64,000 bases of DNA from Crossaster papposus (GCA_037893245.1 JBAIAA010000608.1:1240001-1304000), one strand, 5' to 3'. Shown: positions 11,901-20,786, numbered from the stretch's first letter. A program made the numbers and translations. The notes: a model not told the origin generated them from the letters alone.

Positions 11901-14521
11901 CAGAGGACGTGTTACTTCGGTCCCCCACCGGAACCCGATCCTGATAATCCCGATCACTGGATGAAGCAAGTCATGGGAGAGATACGGAAGCGTTGCCGGG
12001 GAAATAGTGAACCTAAACCAACCGGTAAGTCGCCTTACTAATGCTATCTCCCGTCACATCGACTGCGCAACATACTGTATTAATCGGCTTTCAAAACAAC
12101 AACAACAACAAAAAAAAAACCACCAATGTTCGTGCATGGTCTCATTCCCAAAAATATTCTCCCAAATGTTAAATATTACTTAAAGCCAAGTGTTTGTTGG
12201 CGGTTTGTTTGTTTGCTTATTTATTTATTATTTTTGTATGTATTTTATTTATTAATATTATTTGTATATAACAATATCGGTATCTTTTGACATAAACATC
12301 AATAACACTTTGGTTTGTTTTCTTGTTTGTTGCCAACAGAGTGTTTGAGTCCGCAGCCTCTCGGCATGGAAGACGGGACAATCCAAGATGATCGCATCAC
12401 AGCGTCCAGTAGTTATAGCTGTTGCCCTGCCAGGGAGGCACGCCTAAACAGTAACAATGGATGGGCTTCCCCGAGGTTGGTATCTAAATGAAATACCACA
12501 GCTGGCTCATACCATAACTGCAATTCCACATTATATTACAGCGCCACTAAACGCTCCTGAATGGTTTCTTGGTCATCTAATTGCCACCACGGCTTTGTTT
12601 TTTGTAGTTATATGTATTTTTTATTATAAAAACAAATCTAGCCCAATTCCTATGCGCCGCTCAATTATTGCACACTATAACGAGTTTCAATAATTGTGTT
12701 CGTTTTTCAAAATCATTCAAGCAACCGATTAAATCGCTTTGAGGTGTTACAATTTCATCAGTCTCGCATTGCACATTTTATTTATGAGATGTAATTAAGA
12801 TAAGTAGTTTGCGATAGCACTGTGCGGTAATTAGCTTTTGTGAGTTGTGTGTTTCTGAAGGGAACTGGAGAAACGTTACGTTTTGGATCATAGTAAGCTC
12901 TGCCCGTCGTCAGGAGACTAAGGGATTCCAACGATGAAGCGGGGTTATATTGAGCCTGGAAACGATGAAATGTACGAAGGATGTAACTGATGGGTACTCA
13001 TGCAGGACGCTTGATGATCACTGAGGCGTGTCAGTGTGAAGGAAGGGACCGAAATGAAAAGTTGCCAAGGGTATAGGAGATCCATAGGCTGGAGAACTAC
13101 GTGTCCTATAGTACATGGGACCCATCGGACTGGGAGGTGATGGTGGGTGGGGCGCCAAATGTTGCTTCACCGTTATAATCCCTCAGTCTCCTTACGAAGG
13201 GCAGGGCATTATGTCCGAGACGTTGAGATCCCTCCGTTTCTTGTTAGAACCACACAAATCACTAGACAGAATTTCCACATGGTGCTACCGCAAACTACTT
13301 ATCTTATTGCTATTTTGCCATGCAAGCTTTCAAACCTCTGGTTCTTTTTTGAACCACACAACTCACTACAGAGAATTACCACGTTTTGTTACATGTACAC
13401 GTTGTTATATGTATCAGCTGATATAACAACAATGGTGATTTACAGGCGATTTGTTTTCAAGCCACATACGTATTCTGTACGCGTATCTTATGGTTCCTAT
13501 TCATCCCTTCACTCTGTGCACATAGGCCCAATGGTTGCTGGATAGAGGTGGACCTCGTTGAGAGTACAGTGTTGACAGGAGTAATCACACAGGGATGGAG
13601 TACGTATTATGTGAAGCGGTACACGGTGGCGTATCAGAAGCAGCCCTCAACTGAATATGAACACGTGATTGATGGAAACGGAAAAAATAAGGTAAATGTT
13701 AATCTTAAATTAACAGGCTTTGCAGGTATTTACAGGACATGGGGCCATTTTCACGAGACACCAAGACGCGTCTTAGAAAAAAAGGAACTCGTCCTAACTC
13801 GCGACCAAAGTTAAGACGCTTTAAACTTCCATAGCAAAGCGGCTTAACTCGTCTTAACTTAAGATCGGTCCGAGGGTCGTCTTATTTCACGTGCGTTAAT
13901 CTATATGGTCTTGAAACCATTGCATTATCTTCTTGTTTTAGACAAAATGTCGGCCTAGAGTTATAGTTTCAAAGAAAACAAAATATTTTCAACAGTTTTT
14001 TTCTTCAGTCGCGTGTATCGTAAAAAAACAATATTTATACGCCAGCAACTAGTCGACTCTGTCGTATAGAACGTGCAGAGCTACCGTACGTGGTTATATT
14101 ACGCTGACTAGTTTGCGCGTTTCTTTTCAACGACTGTTTACTCTAGCGGTAAAAAACAAACACGAAACAGCTATCAAATTGATAGTTGCGATACGTCTTT
14201 CATAAAATAGGTTTATTGAAATAGATCTTGGGACACTCCTTCGTGCAGACTAGATAACTATTGTGCATGGGCTGCGGCGATGCGTTTCTGGGAAACAAAA
14301 TGTAATTGTTAAAAGTCTCCTCTTTGACGAATGATTATTGATACCGCTGAATGTAAACGTTTTGGTTTCAGGAGTTCGTCGGTAACACTGATGGCAACAC
14401 CCTGGTCACCAACCTGTTCGATGAGACCTTGGTGGCGAAGAAGGTGCGCATTCAGCCTACTGCCTGGGCGAATCATGGTGTTGGTTTGCGGTTGGAGTTG
14501 CTGGGATGTCGACTTGATTAG
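4840..14521 (+). CDS. Gene A: secreted single discoidin-domain protein, five exons (join 4840-4885, 11875-12024, 12340-12475, 13526-13691, 14372-14521)
   Basis: Spliced at GT-AG sites in phases 1, 1, 2 and 0, the five exons give one open frame of 215 residues. Residues 1-23 form a signal peptide (hydrophobic core ALVLML, likely cut near GVAS). Residues 24-66 are a short Pro/Asp-rich segment with Cys28 and Cys56. Residues 67-212 are an F5/8 type C domain: it opens with Cys67 and GMEDGTIQDDRITASSS, has a WIEVDL strand and TGVITQG, and closes with LRLELLGC. Cys67 and Cys212 are the family's usual terminal disulfide. Discoidin domains bind sugars, phospholipids or matrix proteins outside the cell; the ligand here cannot be read. 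Copy-specific oddity: two adjacent cysteines (SCC) where paralogue B has YWPP. Intron 1 is about 7 kb and filled with mobile DNA. I did not recognise a named orthologue. Confidence 0.85.
5055..5400. mobile_element. MITE family 1, divergent copy
   Basis: Starts GATATGATACACCATTGG and ends AATGGTGTACCCTATACC, an imperfect inverted pair. The centre holds ATCGCCGTCTGGCGAT, which forms a small hairpin. It aligns along its length with the clearer copies at 9580-9966 and 44105-44481. No coding capacity. Confidence 0.75.
5485..6851. mobile_element. MITE family 2, with a duplicated left end
   Basis: The left end GGCCGATATTCATAGAAGCC at 5485 is matched by the inverted right end GGCTTTTATGAATATCGGCC at 6832-6851. 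A second left end (GGCCGATTTTCATAAAAGCC) sits at 6047, and the sequence after 6047 repeats that after 5485, so two left halves share one right end. The inside has many short repeats of the CTAGTTGGCTGCTAA type. A truncated relative lies at 35583-36116. No transposase frame is visible. Confidence 0.75.
6852..7530. repeat. GC-rich minisatellite, GGTCTC/GGTCGCC type, block 1
   Basis: About 680 bases built from CGGTCTCGGTCGCCT and variants. Because the basic units are 6 or 9 bases, every frame stays open and yields Arg/Ser/Pro-rich translations on the plus strand and Glu/Thr/Arg-rich ones on the minus strand. These are repeat artefacts, not proteins. The block starts exactly where MITE family 2 ends. 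Confidence 0.93.
7524..8366. repeat. Direct duplication, left copy
   Basis: This segment repeats at 9043-9885 with few changes; the spacing is about 1,519 bases. It begins at the edge of minisatellite block 1 (CCCTCGGTTTTGGACATC) and runs into the left part of MITE family 1 at 8053. No gene is visible. The minus-strand open frames here reappear with different stops in the other copy. Confidence 0.88.
8053..8366. mobile_element. MITE family 1, left part, cut by minisatellite block 2
   Basis: Begins GGTAGGATACACCATTGG and contains the central hairpin GATCGCCGTCCGGCGATC. It then passes directly into minisatellite at 8367 and lacks its right end. The intact sister at 9580-9966 shows what is missing. 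Confidence 0.82.
8367..9050. repeat. GC-rich minisatellite, GGTCTC/GGTCGCC type, block 2
   Basis: Same composition as block 1 but with long pure runs of the hexamer CGGTCT, for example near 8620-8650 and 8735-8785. It ends with the same CCCTCGGTTTTGGACATC junction as block 1, so the junction was copied with the duplication. Confidence 0.93.
9043..9885. repeat. Direct duplication, right copy
   Basis: Counterpart of 7524-8366. It continues into the complete MITE family 1 copy at 9580. Small indels separate the two, such as an extra TTAA near 9548. Confidence 0.88.
9580..9966. mobile_element. MITE family 1, complete copy
   Basis: Inverted ends GGTAGGATACACCATT and AATGGTATATCCTAC flank about 387 bases. 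The middle holds a GC palindrome around GTCC. The sequence following it (9967-10058) is also found after the copy at 44105-44481, so both sit at the same place in paralogous introns and predate the A/B duplication. Confidence 0.85.
10201..10455. repeat. Three imperfect tandem repeats at the LINE 3' end
   Basis: The phrase TTGTTAAAAACCCGCACGG or a close variant, followed by CGATGGTATAAAA and GAAACGGTTGGTT, occurs at about 10201, 10290 and 10385. The third copy overlaps the stop codon of the RT frame. The 3' untranslated region therefore seems to have grown by duplicating the frame's end. Confidence 0.75.
10379..11059 (-). pseudogene. Truncated LINE reverse transcriptase, C-terminal part
   Basis: The minus-strand frame begins with DDTTLSGL, the two catalytic aspartates of the YxDD box, right at the break. 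It continues with LNVDKTKVMIIDFRKNK, FKFLGTFI, and the typical end MMPSGRRMRSIGAKTNRF and FIPSAVRVFNN before a stop. Everything upstream (endonuclease, RT fingers and palm) is missing, so it cannot be active. The C-terminal SGRR..TNR..SFIPSA pattern is known from CR1/Rex1 group elements. The frame is open over about 225 codons, which suggests a fairly recent insertion. Confidence 0.88.
11117..11802. mobile_element. Foldback element FB1 (family with conserved hairpin loop)
   Basis: The left end AATAAATACCTAG is inverted as AGGTATTTATT at 11616-11626. A 167-bp hairpin then follows. The element is absent from the matching site of gene B (near 44643). Its body shares an opening stretch (ATTGGTCGAGA followed by TCACGTGG) with the FB copies at 19.8, 25.8 and 52.7 kb. 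A plus-strand frame at 11271-11492 has no recognisable domain. Confidence 0.78.
11628..11794. repeat. 167-bp hairpin of FB1
   Basis: Two 75-base arms (11628-11702 and 11720-11794) are complementary with only two mismatches near the loop. The loop is CCTCGCCTTCGGCTCGA at 11703-11719. Each arm contains a further small inverted pair (ACCCGGTTATTA with ATAATGACCGGGT). The arm sequence is unrelated to the arms of the other FB copies, but the loop is the same. Confidence 0.95.
11875..12024 (+). CDS. Gene A exon 2
   Basis: The acceptor is TTAAATTTAAAG and the donor GTAAGT. It completes Val16 and codes the rest of the signal peptide (FLTGVAS) and the linker with TCYFGPPPEPDPDNPDHW and CRGN. The same exon in gene B has the same length. 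The acceptor was chosen because it is the one that matches the phase of exon 1 and is shared by both paralogues. Confidence 0.8.
12340..12475 (+). CDS. Gene A exon 3 (start of discoidin domain)
   Basis: The acceptor is TTTGTTGCCAACAG. The exon opens the domain with Cys67 and codes LGMEDGTIQDDRITASSS, then ARLNSNNGWASP. The donor GAG/GTTGGT is weak, but it is the only one that joins in frame to exon 4, and the same GTTGG occurs in all five copies. Without splicing the frame meets a stop ten bases on. Confidence 0.82.
12476..13525 (+). other. Gene A intron 3, no gene seen
   Basis: About 1,050 bases shared with the other four copies. Open frames at 13115-13426 and 13147-13545 are not conserved in length and have no recognised domain. 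A palindrome ATATGTATCAGCTGATAT lies near 13405. Nothing else can be supported here. Confidence 0.7.
13526..13691 (+). CDS. Gene A exon 4 (discoidin core strands)
   Basis: The acceptor is CTGTGCACATAG. It codes PNGCWIEVDLVESTVLTGV and ITQGW, then VKRYTVAYQ, the typical central strands of an F5/8 type C domain. The donor is AAG/GTAAAT. The length is 166 bases, against 169 in gene B and 148 in remnant C, all the same modulo three. Confidence 0.85.
14372..14521 (+). CDS. Gene A exon 5 (end of discoidin domain)
   Basis: The acceptor is TTTTGGTTTCAG. It codes EFVGNTDGNTLVTNLF, then AKKVRIQPTAW and LRLELLGCRLD followed by TAG. This is the classic C-terminal signature of F5/8 type C domains (FxGNxD, VRIxPxxW, ELLGC). 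Confidence 0.9.
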   Translation, partial: EFVGNTDGNTLVTNLFDETLVAKKVRIQPTAWANHGVGLRLELLGCRLD

Positions 14522-14820
14522 TTCTGTTAAAGAAACCAAAACGGAAAATTGACATTTGACAAAAATATAGAGAACCGCCAGCATATTAGTCCTCAACAAT
14601 AACACCGGGCTGGAAATATATTATATTCTGTAAATATAAAATATCGACAAAAAAATTGTGCTAGAATGTGTTGTTTTTTGCTGAAAATATCATTGTTTTG
14701 TATTCACCTTAGGTACTTTGGTATAAATGTCTATATTTATCTTAATTAATCTATATCGGCGAGTGGAGGATAAGATAACTAAACTTCTACGGCCGTGGAA
14801 ATTCAATTTTTTTTTTCTTT
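14522..14820 (+). other. Gene A 3' flank
   Basis: Probable 3' untranslated region, shared with gene B and remnant C (GGAAAATTGACATTTGAC, then AGAGAACCGCCAGC). I see no canonical AATAAA polyadenylation signal. Parts of this flank (AGAACCGCCAGC) recur in M blocks far from any gene. Confidence 0.5.
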
Positions 14821-15399
14821 AGGGGGGAAGACACATATAGCACTGTAGGAACACATGTTCATGACACAAAAGGTATGTCATATAAGGCAATATTGCGCAG
14901 TAACTTACACTACAGTGGTGCTTTTAAACCATTTGCAGTGTTCTTTTTAATACAGGTGAAGGATAGACACTTTTATTTTTATTCTTACCACCAAAATCTG
15001 GGGGATGATCTAAAAGCGGGGGGTAACGCACTCTTTCCCTGAAGTTAGTAAAACAATTTTAGAGTTTGGTATTTGGCGTCACTAAAATACACATTGCAAT
15101 ATCATTATCAATTCATTTAGTTGTACAGTGTGGAGTCTCGTAATAGAACATATATGTTTTCTCTGCTATTTTTAAGCAAATTTTCATTCAAAATCACCAA
15201 CTTTCGCATTCAATTTTGTCCGGAGAAATACACAAAATCACACGCTTTTACTAAACAAATTAAGTCATTTGCCATTCAATTGCAAATGTTTGGTCACTCT
15301 ATTTAAACATTGTCTCGCGAATAATCGTCACCACAGTCTAAGCTGTTGCTGTAACGCAACATACATCCAGGGGTCGAATTCGTATGATATCAATCAATT

Positions 15400-15480
15400 C
15401 TAAACTTATGTGAAATAAATTAGTCTGGTGTGTGCATGACTCACGCACATATCAGACTAATTTATTTAACATAAGTTTGA
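15400..15480. repeat. 80-bp hairpin in M block
   Basis: Arms with TAAACTTATGTGAAATAAAT and its near-complement, followed by TTAGTCTGGTGTGTGC pairing with ACGCACATATCAGACTAA, close on a six-base loop. The same hairpin recurs near 16930, 21738, 27744, 48203, 49898, 56584, 58412, 59914 and 61612. Confidence 0.9.
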
Positions 15481-15679
15481 CATTTGATCTGTGAATGCTG
15501 CCTTTCGGCAACAGCTTCAATGAATGTGATCAAAGGGTGACCAAACGTTGAAATTGAACCATAAACGACTAAATTGGTGTGGTAAAAGCGTTTGATTGTT
15601 TTAATAATGTCAAATTCGTTTAGGCTGTTGCCGAAGGGCAGCATTCACAGATCAAATTCGTCTTGATATTAATCAATAG

Positions 15680-15922
15680 GCCGTATTATTGAACGTAGAG
15701 GGCGCTGTGCTCACGGTATTTGGGGGTATAATTAAAAGTGATTAGGAGATAATTCACGTCAGTTTGAAATATTCTTACAGCTCCAAAATATATATTTTTT
15801 CTAATATTCAATTTTTAGATAAAAGTAAAGTTACTAAAACTACTTCAATAAACGCGATTTTGCATGTGTTAGTACTCGGAAAATGGCGTCTTACAGCGCC
15901 CTCATGCGGCCAAAAATACGGC
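15680..15922. mobile_element. MITE family 3
   Basis: Inverted ends are GCCGTATT followed by GAGGGCGCTG and, at the right, CAGCGCCCTC followed by AATACGGC. It is about 243 bp and non-coding. It is absent from the otherwise matching M blocks at 17211, 28018, 50170 and 61878, where the surrounding sequence runs straight through. Confidence 0.85.
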
Positions 15923-16223
15923 GGATGTCAAACTTAGGTTAAAAACATTAGTCTGATAATTATGTGCGTGATATATATATATATATTGTTTTAATTTTAA
16001 TTGGCAAGGTGGGTCAATGTCTTTGTTCACTTTGAAATGTATGCAAATTTACCTATTTGATTTACCATGTATATACCATTGAGTGATCACCACAATGTCG
16101 CTCCCCAGGTTGTATCTTAAAATTAGGCGTGATCCCTGGTCACACGGTATTCTGGTGTTTATGACTTATGACTAGCCCCCTCAAAGAAAAGATACTAACA
16201 ATTTGAAAGACCGCTCAACACAG

Positions 16224-16295
16224 GGCAAAATAGATCAGTTGGTAGAACGCCGGTCCAGTATTCCGGAGGTCGCAGGGTCGAGTCCCGCCTTGCCA
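16224..16295 (+). repeat. tRNA-like SINE unit 1
   Basis: The 72-base unit has an A box TAGATCAGTTGG and a B-box-like GGGTCGAGTCC. Acceptor pairing is GGCAA with TTGCC. The anticodon loop lacks U33, so it is not a working tRNA. Here the B box has a T to G change. Confidence 0.7.
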
Positions 16296-16345
16296 ATGTT
16301 TTTTGTTCACTTTGAACTTTCTGCAATTAAGTGTATGTATATTAA

Positions 16346-18044
16346 AATAGAGAACCGCCAGCATAATAGAACTAAAATATATTATATTCTGTAAATAAAA
16401 CAATATCGCATAACAAATCACGAAACACGAAAACACTATAGAAACCCATGTTCATGACACAAAAGGTACGTCATCTAAGACAATATTGCGCAGTAACTTA
16501 CACTACAGTTTTGCTCTTTAACCATTTGCAGTGTTCTCTAAAAGCGGGGGGTAACACACTCTTTCCTTGAAGTTAGTAAAACAATTTTAAAGTTTGGTAT
16601 TTGGCGTCACTAAAATACAAATTGCAATATCATCATAAATTTATTTAGTTGTACAGTGTGGAGTCTCGTAATAGAACATATATGTTTTCTCTGCTATTTT
16701 CTTAACAATTTTCATTTAAAATAACCAACTCTCGCATTCAATTTCGTCCAAAGAAATGCACAAAAATCACACGCTTTTACTAAACAAATTAAGTCATTTG
16801 CCATTTAATTGCAATTTGTTGGTCACTCTAATTAAACTTTGTCTCGCGAATATTCGTCACCACAGTCTAAGCTGTTGCTGAAAGGCAAACATACATACAG
16901 GAATCAAATTCGTATAATATCAATCAATTTCAAACTTATGTGAAATAAATTAGTCTGGTGTGTGCATGACTCACGCACATATCAGACTAATTTATTTAAC
17001 ATAAGTTTGACATTTGATCTGTGAATGCTGACTTTCGGTAACAGCTTCAACGAATTTGATCAAAGGGTGAGAAAGCGTTGAAATTGAACCATAAATGACT
17101 AAATTGGTTTGGTAAAAGCGTTTGATTGTTTTAATAATGTCAAATTCGTTTAGGCTGTTGCCGAAAGGCAGCATTCACAGATCAAATTCGTCTTGATATT
17201 AATCAATAGGTAAAATTATGTTAAATTTATTAGTCTGGTAATTATGTGCGTGATATATATATATTGTTTTAATTTTAATTGTCAAGGGGGGTCAATGTCT
17301 TTGTTCACTTTGAAATGTATGCAAATTGGACCTATTTGGTTTCACATTGTGGGATCACTCATTGAGTGATCCCACAATGTCGCTTCCCAGGTTGTATCTT
17401 AAAATTAGGCGTGATCCCTGGTCACACGGTATTCTGGTGTTTTATGACTTCTGACAAGCGCCCTCGAACAAAGATACTAACAATTTGGAAGACAGCTAAA
17501 CATAGGGCAAAATAGATCAGTTGGTAGAACGCCGGTCCGGTATTCCGGAGGTCGCAGGTTCGAGACCCGCCTTGCCATTTGTTTTTGTTCACTTTGAACT
17601 TTCTGCAATTAAGTGTATGTATATTAAAATGCACGCAAATAACAGAATATGGGTCGAATGCCGTGTTGCTGTGTAATCATTAATCATGTGTTTCAAAATG
17701 GGATTTTGAATTGAAATGAGTGGAGGAAACAATAACCAGGAGCTTACACAATCGCAATGTTTAGCTCCACAATAATGACATGTGAATGATCTATTCAGAA
17801 TAGCCGGACATTTTGGGCACACTTATTCTATTTCAAAAAATTGACTTTGATGTAATCGTTATTTTTACTCAGCCTATACTTTGTTTCTACAAAATAGAAA
17901 TTTGGGGAATGTAAGTAGCAAGGCGGGGGTACCTTGAGAGATTGGTGAATTAAAGTATCTTGCTGCCACCTTGGATGCTTACACCTGGTCTTAAACTACT
18001 TCAGAGACACCTCCCTTCCATATACAAGTGCCAAACCCTTTACC
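16346..18044. repeat. Composite repeat block M, copy 2
   Basis: As copy 1 but without MITE family 3; the sequence runs AATCAATAGG straight into TTAGTCTGG near 17211-17235. It ends with a stretch holding a minus-strand frame of Cys pairs (17589-17822) and the join to block X at 18045. Confidence 0.82.
17506..17577 (+). repeat. tRNA-like SINE unit 2
   Basis: A box TAGATCAGTTGG and B box GGTTCGAGACC. The anticodon stem CCGG/CCGG is intact, and the loop reads CCGGTAT with no U33. Confidence 0.7.
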
Positions 18045-19800
18045 CGAAACAAAACGACAGATTCCAGGAGCTGGCTCCCAGACTATATCACAAGAACGGC
18101 ACCAATAAATAAAGGTATAGGTATAGGTATAGGTATAGGTATAGGTATAGGTATAGGTATAGGTATAGGTATAGGTATAGGTATAGGTATAGGTATAGGT
18201 ATAGGTATAACTATAAACGACTACGCTAAAACATAATAGGTTATTGAAACAAAATTCATTCAAATTCACCAACTCTCGCATTCAAGTTCGCGCGAGATAA
18301 GATTTCGCACGCTTTTAATACCAAACTAGTTTAGTTATTAATCATTCAATTTCAAAGTCACTCTTTTTAAGCACCGGGTTGAGAATATTCACTTCGGAAG
18401 TGAATGAAGGTAGTGCAATGTTTATTCCTTTCTGGGTTAAGCTGACACTTGTTCCCTAGTCAGTGTGACACGTTTACGGCTAAAACAAAACAACCTAAAC
18501 AAAAAGACTCCCAAGTGAATCTAAACCGCAATATTTGAGTTCTCATTGTTGCCGCTTGATTGATTTATACTACGTTCCTTTTACATCCATTGTCAAGATT
18601 TCAAAGGAACAAAAAGTATCGATTCTTACTAATGCTTTAAGGTTTGAGATGAATTGAGTCCATGTATTCAGTGGTACCAGCTACTGACTTGGGTATGTGA
18701 AAGCTTTGCCCTGTCTGGTCTCAGTGTTGCGTAACCAAACAATGGAATAAAGGTTGGGTTAAATAAAGGCGCTTTTAATGCCCAGTACGTTGGGCACCGA
18801 AGTCATTTGCTGCCATACGTTCTTGCGCGTCGGGTGTGTTTCTGCTAACTCCGCCAAAGTGTCTCTTCCAGTTATGGTGATCCGTACACATTTTTGAGTA
18901 GAAATACATTGGAGATAATGTTGTGTGACCCTTAAGAACTGACCCGCCAATTTATTTCGATGGTGATTCAAACCAGTATTTTCGGACATTATCCGATGAG
19001 GATTGTTACTCCGATGATGATTTATACCAAAAGCGACAGATTTGAAGGTGAATAGACTTCCCACACTCATCATGGATGATTTGGACCCCTTGTAACAGAT
19101 CAGAAATGGATGGAAAATAGGAAAAGGTAACGATAATCTTGGCTTATATTTTAACCGTCGGTGCACACCTTTTGTCCGAAGCGTCAATTCGTCGATACGA
19201 ATCCACACTTTTAACAGTAGAGTGACGTCATAGCAATGGTTTATATAAACATAATTGGTAATTGGCGTGTTTCCCAAGCGCGATGGTAGATGTACTTTCT
19301 CCGTATTTTCAGTGTCTATCAACAAATCACAACCTGTAAAGTGTACGAAAACAGGCGTCGGACTTACGATACGCCCGATGTCTTAAACAAACGCGTACAT
19401 GAATTCCCACGCGTACATGTGGCAGAGGTTTTTTTTTAGAGATCGTTTATTTCACTTTTCTTAATGGAATAAACACTTAAGAAAATGATTTAGGCGATCA
19501 CTGTGTTAGAAAATAACAATATGAGGCAAACAAATTCTTTGCAATGACTCGACTAAAGATCTCAAAAAGAAAAAGGTATTCTTTACCTACGTTTTTCACG
19601 TGAATCATGTATGGCTATACATGTGTACACGGTTTGGGAAAGTAATGAACGGTCGGCCGTCACAGTTTGAATGGTTTTCAGTCCATAACAACAACAAAAA
19701 AGGTTACCAGTTAACACTGTATCAGGCATACTCGTATAATGCCCCTCGTTGGTACTAAGATCATAATTATAATAATACAGTGTACTTAGATGTCGTGTAT
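18045..19800. repeat. Duplicated block type X, copy 2
   Basis: Carries the expanded GGTATA array, the CACTTCGGAAGTG palindrome, and a region open on the minus strand (18759-19325, 188 codons, no recognised domain). A TGACGTCA at 19223-19230 is followed 10 bases later by TTTATATAAAC. That CRE plus TATA pair looks like a promoter but no gene follows it that I can identify. Confidence 0.8.
18111..18208. repeat. (GGTATA)n hexanucleotide microsatellite
   Basis: About 16 exact tandem hexamers. Sister X blocks have only two or three copies at this place (for example near 62705), and the 51-kb copy has about nine. The minus strand reads as a Tyr/Thr run, which is an artefact. Confidence 0.97.
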
Positions 19801-19831
19801 CTCTATTCCACTTGAATTAATGAATTAATGT

Positions 19832-20431
19832 GTATTCATAAATACCTGGGACAGTTTAGGCATTCCTATTGGTCGAGAGCCCGTCACGTGGCTGGTATTA
19901 AACGGACGATAAAGACATGGCTGGAAGTGTTCAAAATCAGCTGGCAACAAAACAATGTCACGCGATGTCGCATTATACCCGTCCCCAGGGCTCACTTTAT
20001 TTCCAACCGTACCTCGTGTCCAATAATAAGAGCGGGTATGGTTGGGCGGGTACAGCTCGACACCCTGGGAACGAGGTTGCCAATGGCAGTAATAGTCTGG
20101 TTCATAGTAAATACGTTTTAATTGCATGTATTGTGTAGAGCGACAGAGGCGGAAACATGTCATTTGACACACACAGAATGGCGAAACACCGAAATTTACT
20201 TGCGACAATTTTCCGAGATTTTCGGGGCTTTTTAGGCTGAATTTTACAAAAAAGGTATTTATGAATGGGAATAAATGTGTGTTCGGTTGGTATTAATCAC
20301 CCTGTTTAATGCCGCTTGGAGTCTGGGTGCTGATAATTACCCTCGCCTTCGGCTCGGGTAATTATCAGCACCCAGACTCCAAGCGGTAATAAACAGAGGG
20401 ATTAAAACCTCTCGAACACACGTTTATTCCC
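19832..20431. mobile_element. Foldback element FB2
   Basis: The left end ATTCATAAATACCT is inverted as AGGTATTTATGAAT at 20253-20266, followed by a 165-bp hairpin. About 435 bases of body lie between. Open frames on both strands (19825-20208 minus, 19828-20121 plus) are conserved with FB3 because the copies are young; no domain is recognised. Confidence 0.8.
20267..20431. repeat. 165-bp hairpin of FB2
   Basis: Arms run from GGGAATAAATGTGTGTTCG to the inverted CGAACACACGTTTATTCCC, and include a perfect inner stem CTTGGAGTCTGGGTGCTGAT. The loop is CCTCGCCTTCGGCTCG at 20341-20356, identical to FB1. Confidence 0.94.
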
Positions 20432-20727
20432 TTATTATAGTACGTCTGCATTATGAAGTCCATGTATGTTCTGGTTAATTAGTTTATTTATTACTATTGT
20501 ATTTGTTCAATATTTGTGTGTGAAAGCATGGAAATCAATAAATTAATAAAACAGTTGCGATCACACACGAACAAAAATATTAAGCAGTGTTAACTACATG
20601 TATAGCTTAAAGGGATTATATATACACCATTTACTGTAATGCTCGGAAATGGATGGGTTGCCTAGAAAATTCATGTTTTATAGAAAATATCTTGACTGCT
20701 GACCTATTTAAAGTGTCCACTAGTACG

Positions 20728-20786
20728 AGCTGTTGTCCTGCCAGTGCGGCACGCCTAAACAATAACAATGGATGGTTTCCCCAGAG
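20728..20786 (+). pseudogene. Partial exon 3 of discoidin gene, remnant D
   Basis: Codes SCCPASAARLNNNNGWFPQ up to the GTTGG donor. The first half of the exon (Cys and GMEDGTIQDD) is missing and replaced by unrelated sequence. Intron 3 follows until 21543, where the copy breaks into an M block, so exons 4 and 5 are gone. It cannot make a discoidin domain. Confidence 0.8.

Larger units (their letters stand above)
14821..16345. repeat. Composite repeat block M, copy 1
   Basis: Order of modules: a stretch with GACACAAAAGGTATGTC; a stretch with TTTGGCGTCACTAAAATAC; an 80-bp hairpin (15400-15480); an inverted pair around GATCTGTGAATGCTGCC (15485-15652); a MITE (15680-15922); and a tRNA-like unit (16224-16295) set between AATTGGCAAGG and CCTTGCCAA ends. 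No protein gene is supported. Confidence 0.85.

Noticed and set aside
15462-15644. Repeated ~60-codon minus-strand frame starting MLPFGNSLNEFDIIKTIKRF in most M blocks
   Set aside because: It spans an inverted repeat, and similar frames exist only because the M blocks are recent copies. No domain or regulatory support.
17991-18281. Tyr/Thr repeat protein on the minus strand
   Set aside because: Translation of the GGTATA hexamer array; absent where the array is short.
18759-19325. A 188-codon minus-strand gene conserved in X blocks
   Set aside because: Conservation is explained by recent duplication. Length and ends vary between copies and no domain is recognised. Kept only as an open question.
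19825-20208. Overlapping open frames on both strands of the foldback element body
   Set aside because: Both strands are open by chance over the same bases, with no recognised domain and no splice or promoter support.
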